From contig JAMPHR010000004.1 of the NCBI GenBank assembly GCA_023663345.1, positions 68,447 to 122,508 of the forward strand: a stretch of 54,062 nt of DNA, in the 5' to 3' direction. The notes below the pieces were generated by a model, which saw only the letters and a program-made list of their open reading frames with translations, ran no database searches and had not been told where the DNA came from. The position numbers and the translations under genes were made by a program. Origin of the DNA: Paenibacillus sp. (lineage in GTDB: Bacteria > Bacteroidota > Bacteroidia > Bacteroidales > Muribaculaceae). Position 1 is the stretch's first letter. Each line of letters begins with the position of its first letter. Shown one piece after another: positions 44,249-53,941 of this stretch.

Positions 44249-45169
44249 TTACTTCATCTCGGGATAGGTGATCTTGTCCATGTCGCCATAGTTGAGGTTC
44301 TCTCCACCCATGCCCCAGATGAACATGTAGTTGGAGGTACCTGCAGCAGCATGAATCGACCACTCGGGCGACATGATGGCCTGCTCATTGTGGAGCCAAA
44401 CCACGCGGTTCTCCTGGGGCTCGCCCATGAGATGGCAGATGGCATTTCCTTCAGGAACATTGAAATAGAAGTAAGCCTCCACACGACGGTCGTGAGTGTG
44501 GGCAGGCATGGTGTTCCACACGCTACCGGGCTTGAGCTCGGTAAGGCCCATCTGGAGCTGGCAGGGACCCTCCTCAAGCACATTGTTCACGATGAGCTGG
44601 TTGATCACGCGGTCGTTGCTCTCCTCCATCGATCCGGCGGCAAAGCTATTGGCCTTGATCGAACCCTTGCGGCCATCAATGGTGATGAGCTGGGTCTTGT
44701 AAGCCTTGTGGGCGGGAGTGGAGTTGAGATAGAATTTCGCGGGATTGGAAGCATCCTTGCTGCGGAAAGTCACCTTCTTGTTGCCACGTCCCACATAGAG
44801 GGCGTCCTTAAAGCGGAGTTCGTAATCCTTGCCATCGACAGTCACGATACCGTCACCACCGATATTGATCACACCCAGCTCGCGACGCTCGAGGAAATAC
44901 TCGGCCTTGAGCGGATCAATAGTCTCAAGCTCCATGACCTTGGACACGGGGATAACTCCACCGAATATCAAGCGGTCATACATCGAGTAAGTGAGATTGA
45001 TCTTGTCCTGCTCCATGACCTTGGGCATCATGAAACGTGAACGCAACTGGGCGGTGTCATAATGCTTGACATCATCGGGATGACAAGCTCTCTGGACGGT
45101 ATATTCAGTCTGAGCCATAGCAGAAATTGAGGCTAATGCAAGTGAAACTGTAAGAAAAATCTTTTTCAT
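44249..45169 (-). CDS. kduI: 5-keto-4-deoxyuronate isomerase with export signal
   Basis: The 306-aa protein is a clear Kdu[16 protein letters not shown] and [15 protein letters not shown], then metal ligands HTHDRRVE (His224, His226, Glu231) and SIH (His273). It converts 5-keto-4-deoxyuronate to DKII. Known KduI proteins are cytoplasmic and about 280 aa. Here the N-terminus [20 protein letters not shown] is a typical signal peptide (charged end, hydrophobic core, AMAQ cleavage site) placed before the normal KduI start. A periplasmic location is therefore predicted. It follows the EIIC gene by 8 bp. Confidence 0.93.
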   Translation of the reverse strand: MKKIFLTVSLALASISAMAQTEYTVQRACHPDDVKHYDTAQLRSRFMMPKVMEQDKINLTYSMYDRLIFGGVIPVSKVMELETIDPLKAEYFLERRELGVINIGGDGIVTVDGKDYELRFKDALYVGRGNKKVTFRSKDASNPAKFYLNSTPAHKAYKTQLITIDGRKGSIKANSFAAGSMEESNDRVINQLIVNNVLEEGPCQLQMGLTELKPGSVWNTMPAHTHDRRVEAYFYFNVPEGNAICHLMGEPQENRVVWLHNEQAIMSPEWSIHAAAGTSNYMFIWGMGGENLNYGDMDKITYPEMK

Positions 45170-45177
45170 TATAGTAG

Positions 45178-46599
45178 TTATTCTGTTGTTTCGATAGTAT
45201 CGGAATTCTTGGCAATCATATTATTCTGATTGCGTATAATCAGCACGCGGTTCCACACCATGAGGCCAAGCGTGATCAGCACAAGGATGCCGGCACCAAT
45301 CCACTTGAGGCCGATCGAGCACTGATAGATGACCCAAGCGAGAGGACTTGATGCAAAATCGAGGCTTCCGCCATCAAAATTGGCAGGGATGGCCACGGCA
45401 GCATCGCCTGTAGCGGCAAACACGTCCTTGGCGGCGAGAGTGAACGCCGGAGCGAGGTTGGTGACAAAGTAAAGACCGATAGTGAGGACTACGAGACCCA
45501 CAATAAAGGTTTTCACCACACTACCCTTGGTATAAGGAAGCACGAGGGGGAACACATAGAACATGCCGGCAAGCGATGCGAGCGGCAGGAACTGGTTGCC
45601 GGGAAGCGCCACAGCGAGCATGAGGGTCACGGGGATCAGAAGAATCGACACCACGAGAGTGGTGGGATGACCGATCACAAGCGCGGGGGTCATACCGATG
45701 TTGAGACCGTCGGCGCCCTTGAACTTACGGGCCACAAGGCTACGGGTAGCCTCGCTGATAGGACGCAAGCCTTCGATGAACAGCACGGTCACACGGGGGA
45801 TAAGTTCCATGACGGCACCCATCTTGATACCGAGGCCGAGGATGTAAGGGATCTTCTCGACGATCTCGTTCCATGTATTACATGTGAGGCAACCTATCAC
45901 CACTCCCACTACGACACCGAGGAACAACGGCTCGCCGAGCAAGCCGAACTTCTTCTTAAGGCCCTCGGCATCGATCTCGAGCTTATTCATTCCGGGAATA
46001 GCATCAAGCCCCTTGTTGATAGCCCATGCGAAAGGCACGAAACCGGCACAGAAAGGCTGAGGAATCGAAATGCCGTCCATATCCTTGTAGAAGCCCTGAA
46101 ACTTCTTGGCGGTCATGTCGGCGATAATGAGTGTGAGAATGTAGCAGATTATAGCACCGAAGAATCCCCACATGATGGAATCGCTCGCAAAATATATGAT
46201 CGCGCCGATAAACGCGAAGTGCCAGTAGTTCCACAGGTCGATATTTACGGTGCGGGTAGTCTTGGTAATAAGCATCAGGAGGTTAACACCCAGACATACC
46301 GGGATGATAAACGCTCCGACAGCTGTATTGTAGGCCACCGATGCGGCAGCCGGCCAGCCCATATCAAACACTTTGAGCTGGAGATCGTATATATTTACCA
46401 CGGTATCAAGCGCCGGGCCGAGAGCGGTGGTGAGAAGGGCTGTCACAATCGACAGGCCGATGAAACCAACGCCAACCTTAAGTCCCGATTTCAGCGCATC
46501 GCCAAACTTGATGCCGATACAGAGGCCGAGCACGGTAAAGATGATAGGCATCATCACTGCCGCGCCCAGTCCTATGATATAGGAAAATACCTGTTCCAT
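45178..46599 (-). CDS. GatC-like PTS EIIC permease without EIIA/EIIB partners
   Basis: The 473-aa protein has about 10-12 hydrophobic segments and resembles galactitol-type [18 protein letters not shown], then [30 protein letters not shown], and [17 protein letters not shown]. In the PTS, EIIC translocates sugar while EIIB phosphorylates it. No EIIA, EIIB, HPr or EI gene is here, and Bacteroidales generally lack a full PTS. The ATG overlaps kduD's stop by 1 base (TAATG). Transport of DKII, KDG or another uronate without phosphorylation is inferred. Confidence 0.87.
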   Translation of the reverse strand: MEQVFSYIIGLGAAVMMPIIFTVLGLCIGIKFGDALKSGLKVGVGFIGLSIVTALLTTALGPALDTVVNIYDLQLKVFDMGWPAAASVAYNTAVGAFIIPVCLGVNLLMLITKTTRTVNIDLWNYWHFAFIGAIIYFASDSIMWGFFGAIICYILTLIIADMTAKKFQGFYKDMDGISIPQPFCAGFVPFAWAINKGLDAIPGMNKLEIDAEGLKKKFGLLGEPLFLGVVVGVVIGCLTCNTWNEIVEKIPYILGLGIKMGAVMELIPRVTVLFIEGLRPISEATRSLVARKFKGADGLNIGMTPALVIGHPTTLVVSILLIPVTLMLAVALPGNQFLPLASLAGMFYVFPLVLPYTKGSVVKTFIVGLVVLTIGLYFVTNLAPAFTLAAKDVFAATGDAAVAIPANFDGGSLDFASSPLAWVIYQCSIGLKWIGAGILVLITLGLMVWNRVLIIRNQNNMIAKNSDTIETTE

Positions 46600-47393
46600 T
46601 ATTTAGGTTGCTTTCCTATGTAAGCCAGTATGCCTCCGTCGACATACAGCACATGTCCGTTCACAAAGTCAGAAGCATCCGAAGCAAGGAACACGGCCGG
46701 TCCCATCAGATCCTCGGGTGTACCCCAGCGTGCGGCCGGAGTCTTGGAGATGATGAACTGGTCAAACGGATGACGGCTTCCGTCGGGCTGGATCTCACGC
46801 AGAGGAGCAGTCTGCTCGGTAGCGATATAGCCCGGGCCGATACCGTTGCACTGGATGTTGTACTCACCAAACTCGGAGCAGATGTTGCGGGTAAGCATCT
46901 TGAGACCACCCTTGGCAGCCGCATAAGCGCTTACTGTCTCACGGCCAAGCTCGCTCATCATCGAACATACGTTGATGATCTTACCGTGACCCTTCTTGAT
47001 CATTCCGGGAATTACAGCCTTGGCGCAGATATAGGGAGCGATGAGATCCACATCGACAACGCGACGGAAATCCTCAACATTCATCTCGGTCATGGGGATA
47101 CGCTTGATAATACCGGCATTGTTCACAAGAATATCGATTGTGCCTACAGTTGCCTCGATGTCAGCGACCATAGCCTTGACAGCGGCCTCGTCGGTCACGT
47201 CGCAAAGATAGCCCTTTGCATCGATTCCAAGCTCTTTGTAAGCCTTCATGCCACGGTCGACAGTCTCCTGGCGAGAGCAGTTGAACACTATCTTTGCACC
47301 TGCTTCAGCATAGGCCTGGGCAATAGCGAGGCCGATACCGTAAGCCGCGCCGGTCACAAGGGCCACCTTGCCCTCGAGAGAAAAGTTTACCAT
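46599..47393 (-). CDS. kduD: 2-dehydro-3-deoxy-D-gluconate 5-dehydrogenase (SDR)
   Basis: The 264-aa classical SDR has TGAAYGIG for NAD(P) binding, NNAGI, and SAYAAAKGG with the catalytic Tyr/Lys. It reduces DKII to KDG, the step between KduI and KdgK. There is no signal peptide, so the enzyme is cytoplasmic. The ATG at 47393 is used; upstream in-frame residues are not SDR-like. A TACCTTTG -7 box is about 50 bases upstream. It is the first gene of the operon. Confidence 0.88.
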   Translation of the reverse strand: MVNFSLEGKVALVTGAAYGIGLAIAQAYAEAGAKIVFNCSRQETVDRGMKAYKELGIDAKGYLCDVTDEAAVKAMVADIEATVGTIDILVNNAGIIKRIPMTEMNVEDFRRVVDVDLIAPYICAKAVIPGMIKKGHGKIINVCSMMSELGRETVSAYAAAKGGLKMLTRNICSEFGEYNIQCNGIGPGYIATEQTAPLREIQPDGSRHPFDQFIISKTPAARWGTPEDLMGPAVFLASDASDFVNGHVLYVDGGILAYIGKQPK

Positions 47394-47443
47394 TTTTAGT
47401 ATAAATTTAGTGTTATAGATTTCAAGGTCACAGGTAACGGTAG

Positions 47444-47451
47444 CAAAGGTA
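47444..47451 (-). promoter_or_regulatory. -7 promoter box for the uronate operon
   Basis: The minus strand reads TACCTTTG, a full -7 match, about 50 bases before the kduD ATG. No clear -33. Confidence 0.5.
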
Positions 47452-47538
47452 CTCAAAATTTACAGTAATATCCGCATTGACGCCAATAATTTTAAATATT
47501 TTTTCTTAAGAAACACAAAAGCACATTCATTTTCTTTG

Positions 47539-47546
47539 TACATTTG
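47539..47546 (+). promoter_or_regulatory. -7 promoter box for fbp
   Basis: TACATTTG, 32 bases before the ATG at 47579, divergent from the kduD promoter. The -33 box is not clear. Confidence 0.5.
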
Positions 47547-47578
47547 CGTCATAAAATCCATTAGTGCCAAAAACGACC

Positions 47579-49588
47579 ATGACTCAGCACACAATAAATG
47601 TAACGCCGGAAAAAGTGAACAACGACCGGCGTATCCTCGAGCTGCTGGCGCAGACGTTCCCTAACATAAGCGCGGCAAGCACCGAGATAATCAACCTCGA
47701 GGCCATACTGAATCTACCCAAGGGGACTGAACATTTCGTAGCCGATCTGCACGGCGAGCACGAGGCTTTCCTGCATATATTGAAGAATGCGTCAGGAAAT
47801 ATAAAGCGCAAAGTGACCGACCTGTACGGCACCACTATGCTCGACAGCGAGATCCGCCAGCTGTGCGCGATGATATATTACCCCGAGGAAAAACTCCAGG
47901 CTATAAAAGCCGAACAGGAGGACCTCGATGATTTCTACAATATCACACTGCATAAACTGGTGAAGGTGTGCCGGAGCGTATCTTCAAAATACACCCGCTC
48001 CAAGGTAAGAAAGGCTCTGCCAAAGGAATACGCCTACATCATCGAGGAGCTCCTGCACGAATCAGGCGGCGACTACGACAAACATGCCTATTTCAACCGC
48101 ATCATCGAGACAATCATCACCACCGGACAAGCCGAGCCGTTCATCATTGCCCTGTGCAACGTGATACAGAAGCTCAGCATCGACCAGCTGCACATACTCG
48201 GTGACATATACGACCGTGGCCCCGGAGCCCACATCATTATGGACACCCTCTGCCACTACGGCAACTGGGATATCCAATGGGGCAACCACGACATTTTATG
48301 GATGGGAGCAGCCGCCGGCAATGACGCTTGTATCGCAAACGTGCTAAGAGTATCGTTGCGCTACGGCAATCTGGCCACTCTCGAGGACGGCTACGGAATA
48401 AACCTGATGCCACTGGCCACGTTTGCGATGGAGGCTTACGCCGACGATCCATGCAAGGACTTCGAGACAAAATCGGTTGAGGAAGGAAACACCCACACTG
48501 TCAAGACCCTCAAGCTGATGGCCAAGATGCACAAGGCCATAGCCATCATACAGTTCAAGCTCGAAGGAGCATTGATAGAAAAGCATCCCGAATGGGGCAT
48601 GGCCGACCGCAGGCTCCTGCATCAGATAGATTTCGAGAATGGTACCGTCAACATCGACGGCAAGACCTACAAGATGAACGACACCCATTTTCCGACCATA
48701 AACCCCAAAGATCCATACGCTCTGACACCAGAAGAGCTGCACCTCGTCCACAAACTGCACCACTCATTCACTGTAAGCACAGGGTTAAGAAGGCACATCG
48801 AGACGCTTCTGTCGCACGGTTGCATGTATGGAATCTACAACAGCAACCTGCTGTTTCACGCATCTATGCCACTGAATGACGACGGCACCTTGAAAGAAGT
48901 GGAGGTGAGAGGCCGCAAGTTAAAGGGTAAAGAGCTCATGACCGGAATCGGGATGATGTTGCGCTCAGCATTCAATGACGATGCCCCTGAACAGGACAAG
49001 GATTATGCCAGGGATTATTACTGGTACTTGTGGTGCGGACCTGATTCCCCCTTGTATGACAAAAACAAGATGACGACCTTCGAGAGATATTTCATCGATG
49101 ATCCTGAAGCCAAAAAGGAGGAGAAGGGCGCCTACTACAAGCTCAGGGACAATGAGGAGGTGTGCGACATGATCCTTGATGAATTTGGAGTGGAAGGTTC
49201 GGATCGCCATATTATAAACGGTCACGTACCCGTGCGCACCGGCCGTGGAGAAAGCCCCATACGCGCCAACGGCAAACTGATGGTGATTGATGGCGGATTT
49301 GCCAAGGCTTACCACAAGACCACAGGCATAGCCGGATACACGCTGATATATCACAGCAGCAACTTTGAGTTGGTGGAGCACGAGCCGTTCACATCGGTGG
49401 AGGATGCAATAAAGAACGGTAGCGACATCGTGAGATCCAAGAAGATGGTGGAGCAGACCGCAAGCCGCAAGTGCGTGAGAGACACCGACAACGGCAAGGT
49501 GCTCCAAAGCCAAATCGGAGAGCTCACCGAACTACTATATGCCTTCCGTCACGGCATGATCAAGGAAGCAAACAGGCAGAGGACATAA
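47579..49588 (+). CDS. fbp: Class III fructose-1,6-bisphosphatase
   Basis: The 669-aa protein is long because class III FBPases have extra domains around a metallophosphatase core. Motifs are VADLHGEHEAF (first metal motif), GDIYDRGPGAH, then WGNHDILWMGAAAGN, and late NGHVPV. It dephosphorylates fructose-1,6-bisphosphate in gluconeogenesis. The ATG at 47579 is preferred to an in-frame GTG at 47564, since it keeps a normal leader behind the -7 box. It opposes pfp, found 1.1 kb away on the other strand. Confidence 0.95.
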   Translation: MTQHTINVTPEKVNNDRRILELLAQTFPNISAASTEIINLEAILNLPKGTEHFVADLHGEHEAFLHILKNASGNIKRKVTDLYGTTMLDSEIRQLCAMIYYPEEKLQAIKAEQEDLDDFYNITLHKLVKVCRSVSSKYTRSKVRKALPKEYAYIIEELLHESGGDYDKHAYFNRIIETIITTGQAEPFIIALCNVIQKLSIDQLHILGDIYDRGPGAHIIMDTLCHYGNWDIQWGNHDILWMGAAAGNDACIANVLRVSLRYGNLATLEDGYGINLMPLATFAMEAYADDPCKDFETKSVEEGNTHTVKTLKLMAKMHKAIAIIQFKLEGALIEKHPEWGMADRRLLHQIDFENGTVNIDGKTYKMNDTHFPTINPKDPYALTPEELHLVHKLHHSFTVSTGLRRHIETLLSHGCMYGIYNSNLLFHASMPLNDDGTLKEVEVRGRKLKGKELMTGIGMMLRSAFNDDAPEQDKDYARDYYWYLWCGPDSPLYDKNKMTTFERYFIDDPEAKKEEKGAYYKLRDNEEVCDMILDEFGVEGSDRHIINGHVPVRTGRGESPIRANGKLMVIDGGFAKAYHKTTGIAGYTLIYHSSNFELVEHEPFTSVEDAIKNGSDIVRSKKMVEQTASRKCVRDTDNGKVLQSQIGELTELLYAFRHGMIKEANRQRT

Positions 49589-49654
49589 TATCAGCCTAAA
49601 GATCCGCTCCATATCGAGTTGAAAACATACGCGCAGCAAAAGCGCCCCTATTAA

Positions 49655-49693
49655 AAGAGTGGCACCCCCTAACGCATTGGGGATGTCACTCTT
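49655..49693. terminator. Hairpin between fbp and the barrel gene
   Basis: AAGAGTGGCACCCC (49655-49668) pairs with GGGGATGTCACTCTT (49679-49693) with one mismatch and one bulge, between convergent genes. Confidence 0.6.
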
Positions 49694-49748
49694 CGATTTA
49701 TGCAGAAAATCCAATATGTGCCTTACAATATGTTCTGACGGTGCGCTA

Positions 49749-50420
49749 TTACCATTCATATCCGATGGTCACTCCGACATTGTTCATCGTGACCGATCCG
49801 GACTTCCAATAGTAGTTGTGATTGGAGGTCAACAGCTGATAGGATATACCCACATTGAACGCCTGACGGCTGTTCTTGGTGTTGACGGGGATACGCACGC
49901 CTATTGTCGGTTTCAGATAGAACTGGGTTTCGTTGGACAAATAAGCATTCTCCATGCGCAGATAGCTTGAGCCCAACAGCCATGCGGCACCTACTTTCAG
50001 ATCAATGAACGCCGATACCGACGACTCGTTGCCGAGATTGAAGCGGAAATCGGTGAAAACAGGTATCATCACCTTGGTCTTGGTAGTCTCATAGTAATCA
50101 TACGGATCCTGCGGGGCTTCGGTGCCGAGCAGATCGTGGCCCTGAGACATGGCGACATCCACGCCGAGACCTACACCCATGAAGAACCATGACGTGTACC
50201 TGAATCCCTGGCTTGTGGAAATACCTATGAAGTTAGCCCGGTTGTCACCGATACCGGCCGTACCGCTGAAATCCACATAGCCTTTATAATTCAGACCTCC
50301 GGACAATGCCGGAGAGAGCAGACTCGGAATCTGGTTGGCTATTTCATAATACTGCGCGCGGGCCGGGACCGATACCATCAACAGCGCGAAAGCAATGGCC
50401 GAGAAGAGTAAGCGTTTCAT
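49749..50420 (-). CDS. Small outer-membrane beta-barrel protein
   Basis: The 223-aa protein has a signal peptide (residues 1-22, ending ARAQ). Alternating polar/aromatic strands follow (GFRYTSWFFMGVGLGVDVAM, then KVMIPVFTDFRFNLG). The last strand ends in Trp (NNVGVTIGYEW), the usual signal for barrel insertion. Size fits an 8-stranded barrel of the OmpX/OprF-N type. Function is unknown. It lies downstream of pfp but is separated from it by a terminator. Confidence 0.8.
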   Translation of the reverse strand: MKRLLFSAIAFALLMVSVPARAQYYEIANQIPSLLSPALSGGLNYKGYVDFSGTAGIGDNRANFIGISTSQGFRYTSWFFMGVGLGVDVAMSQGHDLLGTEAPQDPYDYYETTKTKVMIPVFTDFRFNLGNESSVSAFIDLKVGAAWLLGSSYLRMENAYLSNETQFYLKPTIGVRIPVNTKNSRQAFNVGISYQLLTSNHNYYWKSGSVTMNNVGVTIGYEW

Positions 50421-50524
50421 ATAGTGCTTGTTTTGATGCTTGTGAGACTATACAGTTGGAGTGATCACACACTCACCTATAATAACAATACAACCCGCCA
50501 GGATGTTTAAAACAGTTAAAAAGC

Positions 50525-50557
50525 GCGTCCTCATCCTGAATCGGGGGACGAGGACGC
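50525..50557 (-). terminator. Terminator of pfp
   Basis: GCGTCCTC (50525-50532) and GAGGACGC (50550-50557) are perfect arms. On the minus strand the stem leads into a T-rich run (CTTTTTAACTG). Confidence 0.7.
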
Positions 50558-50676
50558 TTTGCAAGCTGTAAGTAAGGATTAATATAGCTTTCGACGCTCA
50601 GTTTCGGCCGGGCATCGCGCTATTTTTCTATTGTATAGGTCACAAATACCGTGGTTACGGGATTCGTGCCACCATA

Positions 50677-52332
50677 TCAATATTTGCGACGCTTCTGCTC
50701 GTAAACGAGTGTCAACGAGGGAAGATCACACACCTCAGCCGGGCCGAAGTACTGGATGGGGCCGGGATAGGTGTAGCAAGTACCGATCTTCCATGCCTCA
50801 CGTTCCTTGGCGAACTTGAGGAAGGGTGCGCCATCGAGCTCTACAAGAGCCTTGCGGATAACGGGCTTCATGTGGCCGTGGCGACGCTCCATGTTCATCA
50901 TCATGGTGATGGGGATACCACCGGCTACCCAGTTGACGGGAGCGAAGGTGAGATTGCGGAGGCTCGACATGTATCCGGTCACACCCGATGCGATAAGGCA
51001 AGCGGCTGTGAAGCCGAGGCCATAGCAGTAGTTGGCATCGAAGTTGGAGGGATCGGCGCAACGGCCTTCGTAACCGAAGAAGTGGTGCATTGTGGAGTAT
51101 TTTCCATTGTACTCACCCTTGGCAGCAAGTTCCTCAAGACGCTTTCCTACCATTTCGGAGAGGAGCTTCTCGGTCTCGATGAGCGACACCTGTACATTGC
51201 CGTGGGGGTCGCGGTCGAGAGTGAGCTGACGGGCAACACCTGCGGGCAGAGACTCGTAGGTGGCTGCACACTCGGGGGTAAGGTTGCTGATGACCCATGC
51301 ACGCTGATCCTCGGCGGGAAGAGCGGCGAACTCCTCGGCCTTGGCTGCGAGCAGGTCGTTAAGCTCGGCGATGAGCTTCTTGACAGCGGGAATGAACTCG
51401 ATCAGACCTTCAGGAATGAGGACAACACCATAGTTCATGCCATTGTTGGCACGGGCTACGACAGCCGATGCGATCTCATCAACCACCTGGTCGAGAGTCA
51501 TATTCTTGGCCTCAACCTCCTCGGAGATGATACAAACGTTGGGCTGGCACTGGAGAGCGCACTCGAGAGCGATATGCGAAGCTGAACGGCCCATGAGCTT
51601 GATGAAGTGCCAATACTTTTTGGAGGAGTTGCAGTCACGCTGGATGTTTCCGATAACCTCAGAATAAACCTTGGTAGCGGTATCAAAACCGAAAGAGGTC
51701 TCGATCACATTGTTCTTGAGGTCGCCGTCGATAGTCTTGGGCACACCGATCACCTGTACACCGGCATCGATAGACTTGTAGTACTCAGCGAGGATGGCGG
51801 CGTTGGTGTTGGAATCGTCTCCGCCGATGATAACGAGAGCCGAGATATTGAGCTCGCGAAGAATTTCAAGACCCTTGTCGAACTGCTCCTTGGTCTCGAG
51901 CTTGGTGCGTCCGGAACCGATGATGTCGAAACCGCCGGTGTTACGATACTCGTCGATGATGTCGGCGGTGAGTTCCTTGTAGTTGTGATCAACAAGACCA
52001 CCGGGGCCCATGAGGAAACCATAAAGTTTGCTGGAGCGATTGATAGCCTTGATGCCATCGAAAAGACCGCTGATCACGTTGTGACCGCCAGGGGCCTGAC
52101 CACCTGAAAGAATCACGCCTACGTTAACAGGCTTGGACGACTCGGAAGCAGGAGCCTTCTCGAACACGAGTTCGGGAAGACCATAAGTATTGGGGAAAAG
52201 CTTCTTGATCTCTTCCTGATCACCGGCCGACTGGGTAGGCTCCCCTTCCTTAACCTTCACACCGCCTGTGAGGACGATGGGAAGCTGGGGGCGATAAGCC
52301 GCGCGGGCAATCTGCAACGCACTTTTTTTCAT
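50677..52332 (-). CDS. pfp: Diphosphate--fructose-6-phosphate 1-phosphotransferase
   Basis: The 551-aa length is that of the long PPi-dependent phosphofructokinases. Motifs include [25 protein letters not shown] and [10 protein letters not shown]. The Asp-Asp in GGDDS and Lys in PKTIDGD mark the PPi- rather than ATP-using type. The reaction is reversible, so it can serve glycolysis or gluconeogenesis. The ATG at 52332 begins [16 protein letters not shown]; the open frame extends 53 codons further but is A/T-rich and not conserved-looking. A full consensus promoter lies 50 bases upstream. Confidence 0.95.
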   Translation of the reverse strand: MKKSALQIARAAYRPQLPIVLTGGVKVKEGEPTQSAGDQEEIKKLFPNTYGLPELVFEKAPASESSKPVNVGVILSGGQAPGGHNVISGLFDGIKAINRSSKLYGFLMGPGGLVDHNYKELTADIIDEYRNTGGFDIIGSGRTKLETKEQFDKGLEILRELNISALVIIGGDDSNTNAAILAEYYKSIDAGVQVIGVPKTIDGDLKNNVIETSFGFDTATKVYSEVIGNIQRDCNSSKKYWHFIKLMGRSASHIALECALQCQPNVCIISEEVEAKNMTLDQVVDEIASAVVARANNGMNYGVVLIPEGLIEFIPAVKKLIAELNDLLAAKAEEFAALPAEDQRAWVISNLTPECAATYESLPAGVARQLTLDRDPHGNVQVSLIETEKLLSEMVGKRLEELAAKGEYNGKYSTMHHFFGYEGRCADPSNFDANYCYGLGFTAACLIASGVTGYMSSLRNLTFAPVNWVAGGIPITMMMNMERRHGHMKPVIRKALVELDGAPFLKFAKEREAWKIGTCYTYPGPIQYFGPAEVCDLPSLTLVYEQKRRKY

Positions 52333-52382
52333 TATCTTAGATATTGATGTATATTGTAGAATTTTGCTTGTGAAATCAATCG

Positions 52383-52414
52383 CAAAAGTAACAAAAAGAA
52401 ATGAATTTTTCAAA
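52383..52414 (-). promoter_or_regulatory. Promoter of pfp
   Basis: The minus strand reads TTTG (52414-52411), a 20-base spacer and TACTTTTG (52390-52383), a full consensus match. It supports the ATG at 52332. Confidence 0.75.
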
Positions 52415-52823
52415 ACTAAATACCTAATAATTGTAACGAGGGCTAAATGGAGATATTTATTCCCGAACAAAATCCTGAAATCTGGCCACAAGAGCGAATG
52501 TATTTAGTTAAAATACGCAAATTATTGTAAAATATAAAATCCCGGCAGTGATGTATATTTCACAACATATCCGCAAGTTATCAAATTATATCGCACGTTT
52601 GATTTAACATTATTCAAAAACATTCTGTACTCTCTCCAATAATTTTTAAAGATTCCATCCATTAATCGGCGATTCACTTAGTTAATTTATGCAAATTATT
52701 GTATAAAAACAGAGCAAAACGGCATATTTGTTAACAAACTGCACACAAAGTGCTAAAAGGCGTTACTAAGCGTCAAGGATGTTTTCAATATGCCCAATAT
52801 GGCCAGCATCAAAGAGTTGGCAT

Positions 52824-52854
52824 TTTGCAAGGTGCGAAATTATTCGTAACTTTG
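52824..52854 (+). promoter_or_regulatory. Promoter of the NlpC/P60 gene
   Basis: TTTG (52824-52827), a 19-base spacer and TAACTTTG (52847-52854) fully match consensus. The start site near 52861 excludes the longer upstream frame and supports the ATG at 52938. Confidence 0.75.
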
Positions 52855-52937
52855 CAGTGCAAGTCGAGACAAGACTGCATGAATGGATTGAAACCAAATT
52901 AATAATTGTCAACACAGACAAGCAAATCATTGGAAAA

Positions 52938-53573
52938 ATGACATTAAACATCAAGCATATATTAACAATAATCATATCACTCTCAGGAATAGCAAGCCTA
53001 CAAGCCGCTCCTACCGCCAATAACTACCGCCTGCCCGCACAGCATTTCAAAAGCGTAGTGGACACGTCGGAAGAATTGGTGAAATGTGCATTCGAGAGCG
53101 CACGCGAAAATTCGCCATTCGCCATGACTCAAAACATGGCCGAGGAGAACAATGACGAGCACTCTCAGCTGATAGGTCAAATGAAAGAGTTTGCATCGCA
53201 GTTCTTAGGCACACGCTACCGCCTTGGCGCAGCCGGTCCGAAACAGTTTGACTGCTCGGGTTTTGTAGGTTACGTATTCCGCAACTTCGGCTTTGACCTG
53301 CACCGCGATTCACGCAGTCAGTTCCTGCAGGGCGAAAAGGTAGACAAGAACGATCTGAAGCCCGGCGACCTGCTTTTCTTCTCAAGCCGTTCGAGCGGTA
53401 AGGGTCGTGTAGGACACGTAGCGATGGTAACAGATGTCAATGAGGACGGTTCGTGCCGATTCATACATGCTTCCTCATCCAAGCGTGGAGTTGTCTACCA
53501 GAATTTCCCCGACAACGGCTATTACTCCAAACATTATATCGGAGCGAAAAGAATAATTGGTTCATCAATATAA
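52938..53573 (+). CDS. NlpC/P60 family cell-wall hydrolase
   Basis: The 211-aa protein has a signal peptide (MTLNIKHILTIIISLSG..., ending LQAA). A linker of about 60 residues leads to an NlpC/P60 domain (about 85-211): FDCSGFVGYVF (Cys106), GRVGHVAMV (His160) and FIHASS (His177). These are cysteine peptidases that cut peptidoglycan stem peptides. There is no SH3 or LysM domain, so it is a single-domain enzyme. It ends before a strong terminator and is monocistronic. Confidence 0.92.
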   Translation: MTLNIKHILTIIISLSGIASLQAAPTANNYRLPAQHFKSVVDTSEELVKCAFESARENSPFAMTQNMAEENNDEHSQLIGQMKEFASQFLGTRYRLGAAGPKQFDCSGFVGYVFRNFGFDLHRDSRSQFLQGEKVDKNDLKPGDLLFFSSRSSGKGRVGHVAMVTDVNEDGSCRFIHASSSKRGVVYQNFPDNGYYSKHYIGAKRIIGSSI

Positions 53574-53646
53574 TCCACATAGATAATACTAACCAGCAGA
53601 AGCAGAAAGAAGAATAAAAGACATTTTTTAGATCGAGAGAGTTTTG

Positions 53647-53677
53647 AGTGGCCCGCACGACAACGGGCCACTTTTTT
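53647..53677 (+). terminator. Terminator of the NlpC/P60 gene
   Basis: AGTGGCCCG (53647-53655) and CGGGCCACT (53664-53672) are perfect 9-bp arms followed by a T-run. Confidence 0.9.
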
Positions 53678-53941
53678 ATACTCTTTACATGCTTATCGAC
53701 AGGAAAATGCGATATGACGGTTGGCTATAAATTTCATCGGGCACATAGCAGGGAATAGATATAATGGCTCCTGCCCTCACGGGTGGGAGTCATTTGTATT
53801 TTATTGTTGTAGCAGTATGTCAAGGGGCGCTTGCCGAGCTATGAGGGGAGTTTATAGGTTTAGAAGTTTATTGGTTTAGGGGTTTATGGGGTTATAAGTT
53901 TAAGGGCATGTTCTTTTTTACCATGAACACAATCCGCTGAC

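Larger units (their letters stand above)
52333..52937. other. Divergent A/T-rich spacer between pfp and the NlpC/P60 gene
   Basis: It contains two outward promoters and a direct repeat: TTAGTTAA-N5-GCAAATTATTGTA at 52504-52529 and again at 52678-52703. No gene is supported. Confidence 0.55.

Noticed and set aside
50677-52332. ATP-dependent 6-phosphofructokinase
   Set aside because: GGDDS and PKTIDGD motifs and the 551-aa length indicate the PPi-dependent form.
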